Below, piece after piece: positions 16,465 to 24,718 of a stretch of 64,000 nt of DNA. The DNA is taken from positions 6,138,001 through 6,202,000 of the forward strand of contig NZ_CP137734.1 in the NCBI RefSeq assembly GCF_033406955.1, read 5' to 3'. Source of the stretch: Streptomyces violaceoruber (GTDB taxonomy: Bacteria > Actinomycetota > Actinomycetes > Streptomycetales > Streptomycetaceae). The position numbers and the translations under genes were made by a program. Numbering within the stretch: the first letter of the stretch is position 1; the number at the start of each line of letters is the position of its first letter. A model generated the notes under the pieces. That model had not been told where the DNA came from, did not search any database, and saw only the letters and a program-made list of their open reading frames with translations.

Positions 16465-16917
16465 GGATGCCTGCGGCGGCCTGTGCGGGTGCGGTGGGGG
16501 TGCGCGTTGCGCGGTGGGTGCGGTGGGTGGGTCGGGGTCGCGCCGGGGGGTGTCCGTCCTCGGAACGGCGCGGAATCGGTCGGCCGCAGAAGCGAACTCC
16601 GTTGACGCGCCAACCGCTGCGGGCGGACACCCCCCGACACGCCCCCTCCTCGCCGTACGCGGCTCTCCCCGCCCTCGCTCCGCGTCTCCCTCCTCGCCGT
16701 ACGCGGCTGCGGCCCGCTCTCGCTCCGCGTCCCGCTTCTCGCCGTACGCGGCTGACCGCCCGTCCCCGCCCCGGCTGCGGGCCGCCGCCGCCACGCCGCC
16801 GCAGCTGCGGGCAGTCGTGCCGCTGGGGCGGCACGGGTGGGCGCAGCGGCACCCCGTTACGCCGGGCCGCGTCCCCCCTCGCGCCCGCACCCATGCCGGG
16901 GAACCAAGCCACCCCGG
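16461..16917. repeat. ~460-bp dispersed intergenic repeat, copy B
   Basis: This is the second copy of the element at 3186-3686, in the same orientation. It shares the arms GGGGGGTGTCCG and CGGACACCCCCC, the GTTGACGCGCCAAC block, the CGCCGTACGCGG units (starts 16651, 16695, 16740) and the CGTGCCGC-TGGG-GCGGCACG hairpin. It lacks one 45-bp unit. Between the arms, the ~20 bases after AATCGGTC are entirely different from copy A while both flanks match. It fills the gap between the membrane-protein stop and the cobT stop (a convergent gap). Confidence 0.9.
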
Positions 16918-16932
16918 TCCACCGGACCGGGG

Positions 16933-18006
16933 CTACTCGCCGTCGGTCACGGCCTCGCCGTCGGCGGTCGTCGGCAGCTCCGCTGCCAAGGACGCCGCCG
17001 CCTGGACCAGGGGCAGCGCCAGCAGTCCACCCGCGCCCTCGCCCACCTTCACGCCCTGGGTCAGCAGCGGCTCCATGGCCATCCGGTCCAGCGCCTTCGC
17101 CTGCCCCGGCTCCCCGCTGTCGTGCGCGGCCAGCCACCAGTCCGGTGCCCGGAACGCGACCCGCTGCCCGACCAGCGCGCACGCGGCCGTCACGACGCCG
17201 TCCAGGATCACCGGCACCTTCCGCACCGCGCTCTGCAGCAGGAAGCCCGTCATGGCGGTGAGGTCCGCGCCGCCGACCGTGGCGAGGAGTTGCAGCTGGT
17301 CGCCGAGGACCGGTCGCGCGCGCCGCAGCGCGTCGCGGATCGCCGCGCACTTGCGCATCCAGGCCAGGTCGTCGATCGGCAGCCCGCCCCGGCCGGTGAC
17401 GACCGACGCGTCCGTCCCGCACAGCGCGGCCACCAGCGTCCCCGCCGCCGTCGTACCGCCCACGCTCACGTCACCCAGCACCACCAGGTCGGTGCCCGAG
17501 TCGGCCTCCTCGTCGGCCACCGCCATCCCGGCGCGGAAGGCGGCCTCCGCCTCCTCGGGGGTCAGCGCGTCCTCGATGTCGATGCGGCCGCCGCCGCGCC
17601 GCACCCGGTGTCCCGCCACCTCGGCCGGCAACGTCTCCGGATCGCAGTCCAGGGCCATGTCGACGACGCGCACCGGTACGTCCAGGCGCCTGGCGAGCAC
17701 CGACACCGGCCGGCCGCCCTCCAGTACCTCGCGCACCAGCTCACCGGCACTGCCCGCGGGCCGCGCCGACACGCCCAGCTCGGCGACCTTGTGGTCGCCG
17801 GCGAAGAGCACCACCCGGGGGCGTACGACAGGGCGTACCGGTACGGCGGACTGGGCCGCCGACAGCCACTCGCCCAGGTCGTCGAGGCGGCCCAGCGATC
17901 CGGGCGGGACGACCTGACGCTCCCGGCGCGCCTCCGCGTCGCGACGTACCCCGCCGTCGGGGCGCTCGATCAGGTCGGTGAAGTCGTCGAGATTCAGCGA
18001 GCTCAT
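16933..18006 (-). CDS. cobT: Nicotinate-nucleotide-dimethylbenzimidazole phosphoribosyltransferase
   Basis: A 357-residue protein. Typical CobT features are GDVSVGGTTAAGTLVAALCG near the middle (phosphate-binding glycine-rich loop), GRGGLPIDDLAWMRKCAAIR, and the C-terminal EPLLTQGVKVGEGAGGLLALPLVQAAA, which carries the catalytic Glu. The enzyme transfers ribose phosphate from nicotinate mononucleotide to dimethylbenzimidazole for the cobalamin lower ligand. ATG 18006 is chosen over the longer frame at 18060 because the family homology begins near it (MSSLNLDDFTDLIERPDGG); no clear Shine-Dalgarno sequence is seen. The stop codon lies 16 bp from the edge of repeat copy B. Confidence 0.9.
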   Translation of the reverse strand: MSSLNLDDFTDLIERPDGGVRRDAEARRERQVVPPGSLGRLDDLGEWLSAAQSAVPVRPVVRPRVVLFAGDHKVAELGVSARPAGSAGELVREVLEGGRPVSVLARRLDVPVRVVDMALDCDPETLPAEVAGHRVRRGGGRIDIEDALTPEEAEAAFRAGMAVADEEADSGTDLVVLGDVSVGGTTAAGTLVAALCGTDASVVTGRGGLPIDDLAWMRKCAAIRDALRRARPVLGDQLQLLATVGGADLTAMTGFLLQSAVRKVPVILDGVVTAACALVGQRVAFRAPDWWLAAHDSGEPGQAKALDRMAMEPLLTQGVKVGEGAGGLLALPLVQAAASLAAELPTTADGEAVTDGE

Positions 18007-18160
18007 TCGCCGAACAGTACCGGCCCCGGTCGAACGCGAAGGAGGGCCCGTGGGCGGCACGTCCGGGCGGCGTCGTTGCGCCCCGGATCGCGTTCACCTA
18101 CGTAACGTTTTGCCTTGAATGTCTTACGTGCCCGCGTACGTCTCGTGTCGGGAGCCGCTC

Positions 18161-18880
18161 GTGTCCGCAACCTCCGCCCCCTCGGTGCCTCCCGTCCCCC
18201 CGTACGGGCCGTACCGCGAGGACTGCCCCTGGTGCGGCTCGCGGCGGCTGCGGGCCCGGCTGCGCGGTGACGGGCCGCGGCAGGGGGCACCCCACCGGTC
18301 TCCGGTCGAGCGGTGCGCGGACTGCCGCCACGTCTTCCGGAACCCGCCGCTCACCCCCGGCCCGGAGCATCCCCTGGTCCGGGCGGGTGTCCGGTTCAGA
18401 CACCGGCTGGCCGCCCGGGCGCTGTACCGCCACTGTCCCGAGCCCGAGAGCTGGCTGGACGTCGGCACCGGCGACGCCGAATTCCCCCGGGCCGCCCGTA
18501 CGCACTTCCCGTACACCGCGTTCGACGGCCTGGACGCCACCCACCGCGTGCTGCGGGCCCGCGCCGTCGAACGGGTCGAGGAGGCGTTCGTCGGGCGGCT
18601 GACGGATCCGCACATCGCGGCCCGGCTGCGGGAACGCTACGACGTCGTGAGCCTCTTCCAGTATCTGGAGCGGGTTGTGGACCCCCGGGCGGAACTGCGG
18701 GCCGCGCTGCGAGTGCTGAGGCCCGGCGGGCATCTGCTCGTCGACGTGGCCGACCCGCGTCGCCTGCTGCCCGTCCACCCCCTCGGACTGGGCGCCGAAC
18801 TCGTGGCCCAGGGCTGCACGATCCTGACCGGCTCCCGCGGGCACCGCGTCGTCGCGCGCAAGGACGGCTCAGCCCCGTAG
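18161..18880 (+). CDS. Class I SAM-dependent methyltransferase with N-terminal zinc ribbon
   Basis: About 239 residues. An N-terminal four-Cys ribbon (CPWC and, about 40 residues later, CADC) precedes a Methyltransf_23/11 domain with the SAM loop WLDVGTGDAEFPR, the acidic beta-2 end FDGLDAT, and the late motif LRPGGHLLVDVADP. The zinc-ribbon-plus-methyltransferase pattern is typical of enzymes modifying RNA, sugars or secondary metabolites; the substrate here is unknown. I favour GTG 18161 because GGGAG lies 6 bases upstream; an ATG at 18119 is possible but has no such site. Its 3' end overlaps the convergent cobU-fusion gene by 12 bases (stops interleaved). Confidence 0.8.
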   Translation: MSATSAPSVPPVPPYGPYREDCPWCGSRRLRARLRGDGPRQGAPHRSPVERCADCRHVFRNPPLTPGPEHPLVRAGVRFRHRLAARALYRHCPEPESWLDVGTGDAEFPRAARTHFPYTAFDGLDATHRVLRARAVERVEEAFVGRLTDPHIAARLRERYDVVSLFQYLERVVDPRAELRAALRVLRPGGHLLVDVADPRRLLPVHPLGLGAELVAQGCTILTGSRGHRVVARKDGSAP

Positions 18881-20089
18881 CACCAGCGCCTGGCCCGCCA
18901 CCACGAGCAGCACCTGCTCGCACTCGGCCGCGAACGCCGCGTTCAGGCGGCCGAGTTCGTCACGGTAGCGGCGGCCGGACGCCGTGGCCGGGACGATGCC
19001 CGAACCGACCTCGTTCGACACCGCCACCAGCGTGCGGCGGGTACCGCGGACCGCCTGGGTCAGTTCCCGCACCCGGTCCCTCAGCGCCCGTTCGCCGCCG
19101 TCGGCCCACTCCTCGTCGTCCCACGCGCCGACCGCGTCCATCGCGTCCGTCAGCCACAGGGACAGGCAGTCGACGAGGAGGGGCGGGCCCTCGTCCTTCA
19201 GGAGGGGGACCAGGTCGCAGGTCTCGGCGGTCCGCCACGAACCGGGGCGGCGTTCCCGGTGCGCGCCGACCCGGGCCGCCCATTCGGTGTCGCCGTTGCG
19301 GGAGCCGCCGGTGGCCACGTAGAGGACGTCGGGGAAGGGCTCGAGGCGGCGTTCCGCCTCCACCGACTTGCCCGACCGCGCGCCGCCCAGGACCAGGGTG
19401 CGCCGCGGGACGTCGGGCACGTCCTCGTACGAGCCCACCGCCAGCGTCGTGCCGTCCGGCACCGTCCGTGCGCCCGCCGCCGCGAGCCGCCGCGCCAGCT
19501 CCCGGCCCGGCGGCGCGTCGTGGTCCAGGTGGACGGCGACGACGTCCGTCGTCGGGCCCGCCGCACCCACCGCCCGCAGCCGCGCCAGCGCGTCCGGCCG
19601 CCCCACGACGTCCGCGAGGACCAGGTCGTACGGCTCCACGGGCTCCTCCAGGCCCGCCGGGGCGCCGCCCGGCGGCACGTAGAGGAGCCGCCGGCCGTCG
19701 GGTCCCGTCACGGCGTAGCCCGTGCCCGGCGCGTCCAGCGCCACCGCCCGCACCCGGTGCCCCGTCAGCAGCGCCAGCTCCCGGCCGTCCGGCACCCGGC
19801 CCGGCTGCGGCAGCCCGGCCGGCACCTCCACGGCGGGGCCGTCGTGCGGGTGGGAGAGCAGCACCTGCCGTACGCCGGACAGGGAGTGCCCGGCCCTCGC
19901 GGCGGCGAACGCGGCGCCGGGCGTCAGGTCGAGCAGCAGCGCGCCGTCCACCAGCAGCGCGGTCGCCGCACGCGCGTCCTCGCCCTGTGCCGCGGCACAG
20001 GCCGCGCAGGGACAGTCGGGGCGGGGGAGTCCCGCGGGGGCACCGGTGCCGAGCAGAGTCACGTCCACGCACCGATTTTCGCCGGTCAC
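18869..20089 (-). CDS. cobU: Fusion of PhnP/PqqB-like metallo-beta-lactamase domain and CobU
   Basis: A 406-residue bifunctional-looking protein. Residues about 8-220 resemble the PhnP/PqqB branch of the metallo-beta-lactamase fold: VTLLGTGAPAGLPRPDCPC and CAAC as a structural zinc site, LSHPHDGP in place of HxHxDH (the last His is missing), and VHLDHD. Residues about 225-406 are CobU: LVLGGARSGKSVEAE (P-loop), LYVATGG, VDCLSLWLTD and VSNEVGSGIVPAT. CobU phosphorylates adenosylcobinamide and adds GMP. The role of the first domain is unknown, and its metal site looks incomplete. The start may be GTG 20089 or GTG 20068, just before DVTLLGTG; neither has a convincing ribosome binding site. Confidence 0.85.
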   Translation of the reverse strand: MTGENRCVDVTLLGTGAPAGLPRPDCPCAACAAAQGEDARAATALLVDGALLLDLTPGAAFAAARAGHSLSGVRQVLLSHPHDGPAVEVPAGLPQPGRVPDGRELALLTGHRVRAVALDAPGTGYAVTGPDGRRLLYVPPGGAPAGLEEPVEPYDLVLADVVGRPDALARLRAVGAAGPTTDVVAVHLDHDAPPGRELARRLAAAGARTVPDGTTLAVGSYEDVPDVPRRTLVLGGARSGKSVEAERRLEPFPDVLYVATGGSRNGDTEWAARVGAHRERRPGSWRTAETCDLVPLLKDEGPPLLVDCLSLWLTDAMDAVGAWDDEEWADGGERALRDRVRELTQAVRGTRRTLVAVSNEVGSGIVPATASGRRYRDELGRLNAAFAAECEQVLLVVAGQALVLRG

Positions 20090-20276
20090 CCGGCGACCTG
20101 CGCGCCCGAGTCCCCCCGAGGGGCGGATGCCGCGACCGTTCCCGCCCCCGGGGCCCCCTGCGGGGCCTTCTCCCCGGGCCTTCTACGGTGCGCCCGGTTC
20201 AGCGCATAGGCTGCGGGCGGAGGACGGATCAAGGTCCGGCTTCCGCTCTGCATGTGCTCACACCTTGGAGGCGTAC

Positions 20277-20525
20277 ATGGCGGCATGGACGTGGCGGTTC
20301 GAGACGGCCGACGGGACGGAGGTCCAGCCCGCGGTGCAGCCCGAGGAGTTCACCACGCAAGGGGACGCCGAGTCCTGGATCGGGGAGCAGTGGAAGGACC
20401 TCCGGGCGGGCGGCACCGACCAGGTGCGGCTCTTCGAGGACTCCACCGAGATCTACGGCCCGATGAGCCTGCACGCCGAGGAGGCGGAGGCCGATGCCGA
20501 GGCCGAGGCGGGGACCGAGGCCTGA
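20277..20525 (+). CDS. Small conserved acidic protein
   Basis: An 82-residue protein opening MAAWTWRFETADGTEV and containing DAESWIGEQWKDL and VRLFEDSTEIYGPMSLH. It ends in a low-complexity Glu/Ala tail. ATG 20277 has TTGGAGG 7 bases before it. I recognise it only as a small protein conserved among streptomycetes; there is no signal peptide, membrane segment or known domain. It stands alone, divergent from the cobU fusion and convergent with the HtrA-like protease. Confidence 0.75.
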   Translation: MAAWTWRFETADGTEVQPAVQPEEFTTQGDAESWIGEQWKDLRAGGTDQVRLFEDSTEIYGPMSLHAEEAEADAEAEAGTEA

Positions 20526-20536
20526 GGCCCGGGGGC

Positions 20537-20554
20537 GGGGGCGGCCCCGCCCCC
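20537..20554. terminator. Hairpin between convergent genes
   Basis: GGGGGCGG and CCGCCCCC form an almost loopless perfect inverted repeat in the 30-bp gap between the small acidic protein and the protease stop codon. It could serve both directions. Confidence 0.65.
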
Positions 20555-20555
20555 G

Positions 20556-21644
20556 TCACTGCTCGCCGAGCGTCACCTCGGCCGTGTGCTCCTTGCCGTC
20601 CCGGGTGTAGGTCACCTTCGTCCGGTCGCCCGGCCGCATCGACGCCAGCGCCTCGGACAGCGAGGTGATGGTGGTGATGTCCGTGTCGCCGAGCTTCACG
20701 AGGACGTCCCCGGGGCGCAGGCCGGCGTCGTCGGCGGCCCCGCCGTCGCTCACCTCGACGACGGCCGCCCCGGCCGGGCGGTAGCTGTCGTCCACGACCG
20801 TGCGGGCGGTGATGCCCAGCGCAGCCCGGCCCGAGTCGGTGACCTTGCCGTCCCGGACGATCTGCCCGGCCACCGTCGTCACCATCGACGCCGGGATCGC
20901 GAACCCGATGCCGGGCGCCGCGCTGTCGCCGAGGCCCGGATCGGTCGCCGCCAGCGTCGGGATGCCGATCACCTGCCCGTCCAGGTTCACCAGGGCGCCC
21001 CCGCTGTTGCCCGGGTTGATGGCCGCCGACGTCTGCACCATGTTGGCGATGGTCGCGCCCGTGCCGCCGCCGCTGCTGCCCTCCGTCACGGTGCGCCCGG
21101 TCGCCGACACGATGCCCTGCGTCACGCTGGAGGACAGGCCGAGCGGCGAGCCCATCGCCAGCACGATCTGCCCCACCTCGACCTTCGCGGAGTCCGCGAA
21201 GCGGGCCGCCCTCATGCCCTCGGGCACCTTGTCGAGCTTGATGACCGCCAGATCCTGCTCCGGGTAGGAGGAGACCAGCTTCGCGGTCAGGGCGCCCTCG
21301 GTGCGGGCCGTCGTCACCCGGAACGACTTCGCGTCCCCGACGACGTGCGCGTTGGTGACGACGTGGCCCTTGTCGTCGTACACGACCCCCGACCCCAGGG
21401 AGTCGCCCGCCTGGATCTGCACCACCGACGGCAGTACGTCCTTGATCACCCGCTCGTAGTCGGCCTCCAGCTCACTGGCCGCGCGCGGCGCCGCGGCCTG
21501 CGCCGTGTCGCCCTCCCGCGCGCTCCCCGAACCCCGGTCGGTCCCCGCACCGGCGTCGGAACAGCCGGTCGCCAGCAACAGGACGCAGGCCGGTACGGCC
21601 ACCGGAGCGAGCAGACGGCGCAGACGGGTGCGGGAAGTGTCCAT
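20556..21644 (-). CDS. HtrA/DegP-type serine protease lipoprotein with PDZ domain
   Basis: A 362-residue protein. A basic N-terminus and hydrophobic signal end in LLLATGC, so lipidation of Cys28 is likely. The trypsin-like domain has His100 (TNAHVV), Asp131 (EQDLAVI) and Ser214 (NPGNSGGAL). One PDZ domain follows at about 265-355, with VVEVSDGGAADDAGLRPGDV and LGDTDITT. HtrA proteases degrade or process misfolded proteins on the outer face of the membrane. The frame is open far upstream (to 22169), but the signal peptide fixes ATG 21644. It lies 101 bp downstream of the methyltransferase gene on the same strand. Confidence 0.92.
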   Translation of the reverse strand: MDTSRTRLRRLLAPVAVPACVLLLATGCSDAGAGTDRGSGSAREGDTAQAAAPRAASELEADYERVIKDVLPSVVQIQAGDSLGSGVVYDDKGHVVTNAHVVGDAKSFRVTTARTEGALTAKLVSSYPEQDLAVIKLDKVPEGMRAARFADSAKVEVGQIVLAMGSPLGLSSSVTQGIVSATGRTVTEGSSGGGTGATIANMVQTSAAINPGNSGGALVNLDGQVIGIPTLAATDPGLGDSAAPGIGFAIPASMVTTVAGQIVRDGKVTDSGRAALGITARTVVDDSYRPAGAAVVEVSDGGAADDAGLRPGDVLVKLGDTDITTITSLSEALASMRPGDRTKVTYTRDGKEHTAEVTLGEQ

Positions 21645-21745
21645 GGCCCGAGTCTCACCGCGTCCCCGGCGCCCGGCGCCCCGTGCACACCCGAACGGGC
21701 GCCGCGGCCGGGCGGGTGGTGGCACCGGGCCGGGTGGGGCGACAG

Positions 21746-22534
21746 CTAGCCGCGCACCCCGCACAGGTGCAGCAGCGCCGCGACCGAGCGGTACGGGTCC
21801 GTCCGGCCGGCCCGCTCCTCGGCGGCCAGCAGGGCATCGAGGTCGGCGGGGGGCGGGGCACCGTCGGGCGCCGTGTCCGTGAAGACCCGCACGCCGTACC
21901 AGGTGTGCAGCGGCGCGCCGATGCCCGCGAGCTTCGCCGTCAGCGTCGCCAGCCGGTCCGCGCGGACGTCGAGGCCCAGGCGGTTGCGGTAGCTCGTGGT
22001 GTCGAAGGCGGCCAGCGCGCCCGGCCAGTCGCCGTGCAGGCCCGGGCGCAGCGCGAGCGCGTCGCCGTTGCGCACCACCAGCGACAGCAGGCCGCCGGGC
22101 GCGAGCATCCGGGCCAGTCCCGCGAGCAGCGGGTCGGGCTCCTCGACGTACATGAGCACGCCGTGGCACAGCACCACGTCGAAGCTGCCCGGCAGGAAGT
22201 GCACGCCGGTGTCCCGGCCGTCGCCCTCGACGATCCGCATCCGCTCCCGGATGCCCTCGGGCTGGCCGGCCAGGGCGTCACGCGCGGCGGCGATCATCGT
22301 CGCGTCCCGCTCCACGCCGGTCACCTGGTGCCCGGCCCGTGCCAGCCGCAGCGCCTGGGTGCCCTGGCCCATTCCGACGTCGAGCACGCGCAGCCGCCGC
22401 CCCACGGCGAAACGCCCGGCTATCTGCTCGTCCAGCTGCCGGGCCACCAGCTCCTGCCGTACGACGTTGCGAAGCCCGGACAGTCCCGCTGTCCAGGCCT
22501 CGGCCGCGCCCTCGGTGAACGGCGTCGTGCTCAG
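21746..22534 (-). CDS. SAM-dependent methyltransferase, probable CTG start
   Basis: A 262-residue class I methyltransferase. The SAM loop LRVLDVGMGQGTQALRLA is at about 48-65, followed by GVERD (acidic beta-2 end), EGDGRD, DVVLCHGVLMYVEEPDP and LAPGGLLSLVVRN. The overall pattern resembles CmoM/SmtA-type enzymes acting on small molecules or tRNA; the substrate is not known. No ATG, GTG or TTG lies near the N-terminal end of the domain. The best start is CTG 22534, which overlaps the stop of the upstream DUF3043 gene as CTGA and has GGGGAG 5 bases before it. The first internal GTG would remove more than 30 residues. Confidence 0.85.
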   Translation of the reverse strand: MSTTPFTEGAAEAWTAGLSGLRNVVRQELVARQLDEQIAGRFAVGRRLRVLDVGMGQGTQALRLARAGHQVTGVERDATMIAAARDALAGQPEGIRERMRIVEGDGRDTGVHFLPGSFDVVLCHGVLMYVEEPDPLLAGLARMLAPGGLLSLVVRNGDALALRPGLHGDWPGALAAFDTTSYRNRLGLDVRADRLATLTAKLAGIGAPLHTWYGVRVFTDTAPDGAPPPADLDALLAAEERAGRTDPYRSVAALLHLCGVRG

Positions 22535-23130
22535 GGCCGCTCCCCACGCTTGACCTGGGGCTTGGGCAGCCGCAGCCGGCGCATCTGGAGCGAGCGCATC
22601 AGCGCGTACGCGACCGCGCCGCGGCGGCGCTCGTCCGGGAAGCGCTCCGCGAGCCGCTTCTTCAGCCGGAAGCCGGTGACGATCGAGTCCAGCACGATCA
22701 GCACGATCACGACCAGCCACAGCAGCAGCGCGACGTTCTGCAACGACGCCACCCGGATCATGCTCAGCACGAGGATGATCACGGCCATCGGCAGGAAGTA
22801 CTCCGCGATGTTGAACCGCGAGTCGACGAAGTCGCGCGCGAACTTGCGGACCGGGCCCTTGTCGCGGGCCGGCAGGTACCGCTCGTCGCCCTTGGCCAGC
22901 GCCTCGCGCTGCCGGGCCATCGCGGTCCGCCGCTCCTCGCGCTGCCGCTTGGCGGCGTCCTTGCGGGTCATCGGCGTATTGGCGACGCTGCGGCGCTGGG
23001 ACTGGGCCACACTGCGCTTGGGTGTGGGCCTGCCCTTCGGGGCCTGCGGGTCACGGGGCTGATTGGAGTCGGTCACCTGCGCGCTGACGGCGCTCTGGGC
23101 CTTCTCATCCTTGGCACGGCTACGGAACAC
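22531..23130 (-). CDS. DUF3043 integral membrane protein
   Basis: A 199-residue protein. The N-terminal half is basic and charged (KGRPTPKRS, TRKDAAKRQREERRTAM). Two hydrophobic helices follow (AEYFLPMAVIILVLSMIR and VALLLWLVVIVLIVLDSI), then a basic C-terminus (RLKKRLAERFPDERRRGAVAYALMRS). This is the actinobacterial DUF3043 family, of unknown function. The GTG at 23130 is chosen because the upstream frame (to 23286) lacks similarity; its ribosome binding site is weak. Its stop overlaps the methyltransferase start by the CTGA arrangement, so the pair is probably translationally coupled. Confidence 0.85.
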   Translation of the reverse strand: MFRSRAKDEKAQSAVSAQVTDSNQPRDPQAPKGRPTPKRSVAQSQRRSVANTPMTRKDAAKRQREERRTAMARQREALAKGDERYLPARDKGPVRKFARDFVDSRFNIAEYFLPMAVIILVLSMIRVASLQNVALLLWLVVIVLIVLDSIVTGFRLKKRLAERFPDERRRGAVAYALMRSLQMRRLRLPKPQVKRGERP

Positions 23131-23440
23131 AAAACCCAAGGGTACGGGGTGCGGGGGTGTGGACCCCAGTCCGGTGGGGAACGATCCGGCAACGCCGGTC
23201 GTCTGTATGGGGACAGAGCGGATGTACGGAGCGGATGCCGCGTACAGCCCCGGACACCGGGATTTTCCGGACAACCCGGGGAGCACCTACTCCCTGCGCC
23301 GGACGGGGAACGTACGCAGTCGTCCTTGGGGATGAGCGCATCCGTCCCCGAACAGTGCGGTAATGGATGCAGGGCCCGTACTGTGGGTTCTGTTGCAGTC
23401 GCTGGAGCTGGAGTCGGTCAGAAGGGGGCGCGCGAAGCCC

Positions 23441-24247
23441 ATGAGCGGTGTCATGAAGCGTATGGGGATGATCTTCCGCGCGAAGGCCAACAAGGCCCTT
23501 GACCGGGCCGAGGACCCGCGCGAGACCCTCGATTACTCGTACCAGAAACAGCTGGAGCTGCTGCAGAAGGTGCGCCGCGGCGTCGCCGACGTGGCGACCA
23601 GCCGCAAGCGGCTGGAGCTGCAGCTCAACCAGCTCCAGTCCCAGTCGGGCAAGCTGGAGGACCAGGGCCGCAAGGCGCTGGCGCTGGGCCGCGAGGACCT
23701 GGCCCGCGAGGCGCTCTCCCGGCGCGCCGCGCTCCAGCAGCAGGTCACCGACCTGGAGACGCAGCACGCCACCCTCCAGGGCGAGGAGGAGAAGCTCACC
23801 CTTGCGGCTCAGCGCCTCCAGGCCAAGGTGGACGCCTTCCGCACGAAGAAGGAGACCATCAAGGCCACCTACACGGCGGCCCAGGCGCAGACCCGCATCG
23901 GCGAGGCGTTCTCCGGCATCTCCGAGGAGATGGGCGACGTCGGCCTGGCCATCCAGCGGGCCGAGGACAAGACCGCCCAGCTCCAGGCCCGGGCCGGCGC
24001 CATCGACGAGCTGCTCGCCTCCGGCGCCCTCGACGACCAGTCCGGCATGCACAAGGACGACATCCAGGCCGAGCTGGACCGGCTCTCCGGTGGTACGGAT
24101 GTAGAGCTGGAACTGCAGCGGATGAAGGCCGAGCTGGCCGGGGGCTCCACCTCCGACCGCCAGGCCATCGAGGGCGGCCAGGGACAGGGCCAGGCCTCGT
24201 CGCAGTCCCAGCAGCCGCAGGACACCCCGCGCTTCGACAAGCAGTAG
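23441..24247 (+). CDS. pspA: PspA/IM30-family membrane-stress protein
   Basis: A 268-residue protein, almost wholly alpha-helical coiled coil from about 25 to 215. It opens with the amphipathic membrane-binding helix MSGVMKRMGMIFRAKANKAL and the family signature DRAEDPRETLDYSYQKQ. A Gln/Ser-rich disordered tail ends it. PspA proteins oligomerise on stressed membranes and belong to the ESCRT-III-like superfamily. ATG 23441 begins the amphipathic helix; an alternative ATG lies four codons later, and the frame upstream to 23363 is not supported. A PspAA partner follows after 21 bp, and a two-component system lies downstream, the usual actinobacterial context for envelope-stress control. Confidence 0.93.
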   Translation: MSGVMKRMGMIFRAKANKALDRAEDPRETLDYSYQKQLELLQKVRRGVADVATSRKRLELQLNQLQSQSGKLEDQGRKALALGREDLAREALSRRAALQQQVTDLETQHATLQGEEEKLTLAAQRLQAKVDAFRTKKETIKATYTAAQAQTRIGEAFSGISEEMGDVGLAIQRAEDKTAQLQARAGAIDELLASGALDDQSGMHKDDIQAELDRLSGGTDVELELQRMKAELAGGSTSDRQAIEGGQGQGQASSQSQQPQDTPRFDKQ

Positions 24248-24268
24248 CCCACGGCTAGGAGGGCCGAC

Positions 24269-24553
24269 ATGATCGTACGGATCATGGGGGAGGGACAGCT
24301 GACGCTGGCCGACGGCCGGCTCGGTGAGCTGAACAAGCTGGACGACGAACTCCTGGCCGAGATGGAGAACGGCGACGGCCCCGGCTTCCGCGCGACCCTC
24401 CAGGCCCTCCTGGCCAAGGTCCGCGAACTGGGCGAGCCCCTCCCGGACGACACCCTGGAACCGTCCGACCTCATCCTCCCGTCCCCGGACGCCACCCTGG
24501 AGGAGGTCCAGGAGCTCCTGAGCGACGACGGCCTCATTCCGGGCGGTGCGTGA
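24269..24553 (+). CDS. PspA-associated protein, PspAA domain
   Basis: A 94-residue acidic protein starting MIVRIMGEGQLTLADGRLGELNKLDDEL, which is the PspAA domain, with a C-terminal helix ATLEEVQELLSDDGLIPGGA. It probably binds PspA and modulates its membrane assembly. A strong TAGGAGGG precedes the ATG by 6 bases. It is almost certainly cotranscribed with pspA. A short repeat with hairpins follows. Confidence 0.85.
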   Translation: MIVRIMGEGQLTLADGRLGELNKLDDELLAEMENGDGPGFRATLQALLAKVRELGEPLPDDTLEPSDLILPSPDATLEEVQELLSDDGLIPGGA

Positions 24554-24584
24554 CGGCGCCTTGCTTCGCAGGCAGGCGACGAAC

Positions 24585-24662
24585 AGCCCGTCCGGCGCTT
24601 GAGGACGAGGCCCGTTCAGGGCCGAAGCGGAGGTCCGGGGGCCGCAGCCCCCGGCCAACGAT
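24585..24662 (+). repeat. Short intergenic repeat, family 3, with two hairpins
   Basis: CCGTCCGGCGCTTGAGGACG followed by GGCCC-GTTCA-GGGCC and GGTCCGGGGGC-CGCA-GCCCCCGG. This resembles a gene-end element I know to be common in Streptomyces genomes. Only one copy is in this window. The second stem (24635-24654, 8 bp, CGCA loop) may terminate the pspA transcript. Confidence 0.65.
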
Positions 24663-24718
24663 CACTGAAACGCAGGCCCGCTCATGGGAGACCCGTACTC
24701 CGGCTACCGTAAAAGACC

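Noticed and set aside
15673..16890. Minus-strand frames through both repeat copies giving AYGEKRDAERERA repeats
   Set aside because: They are translations of the 45-bp units. They start and end in unrelated DNA, have no ribosome site and overlap a real gene on one side; coding is not supported.
14864..20276. Cobalamin riboswitch near cobS, cobT or the cobU fusion
   Set aside because: I looked for the B12-box-like GCCACTG and surrounding helices in the gaps and found none.
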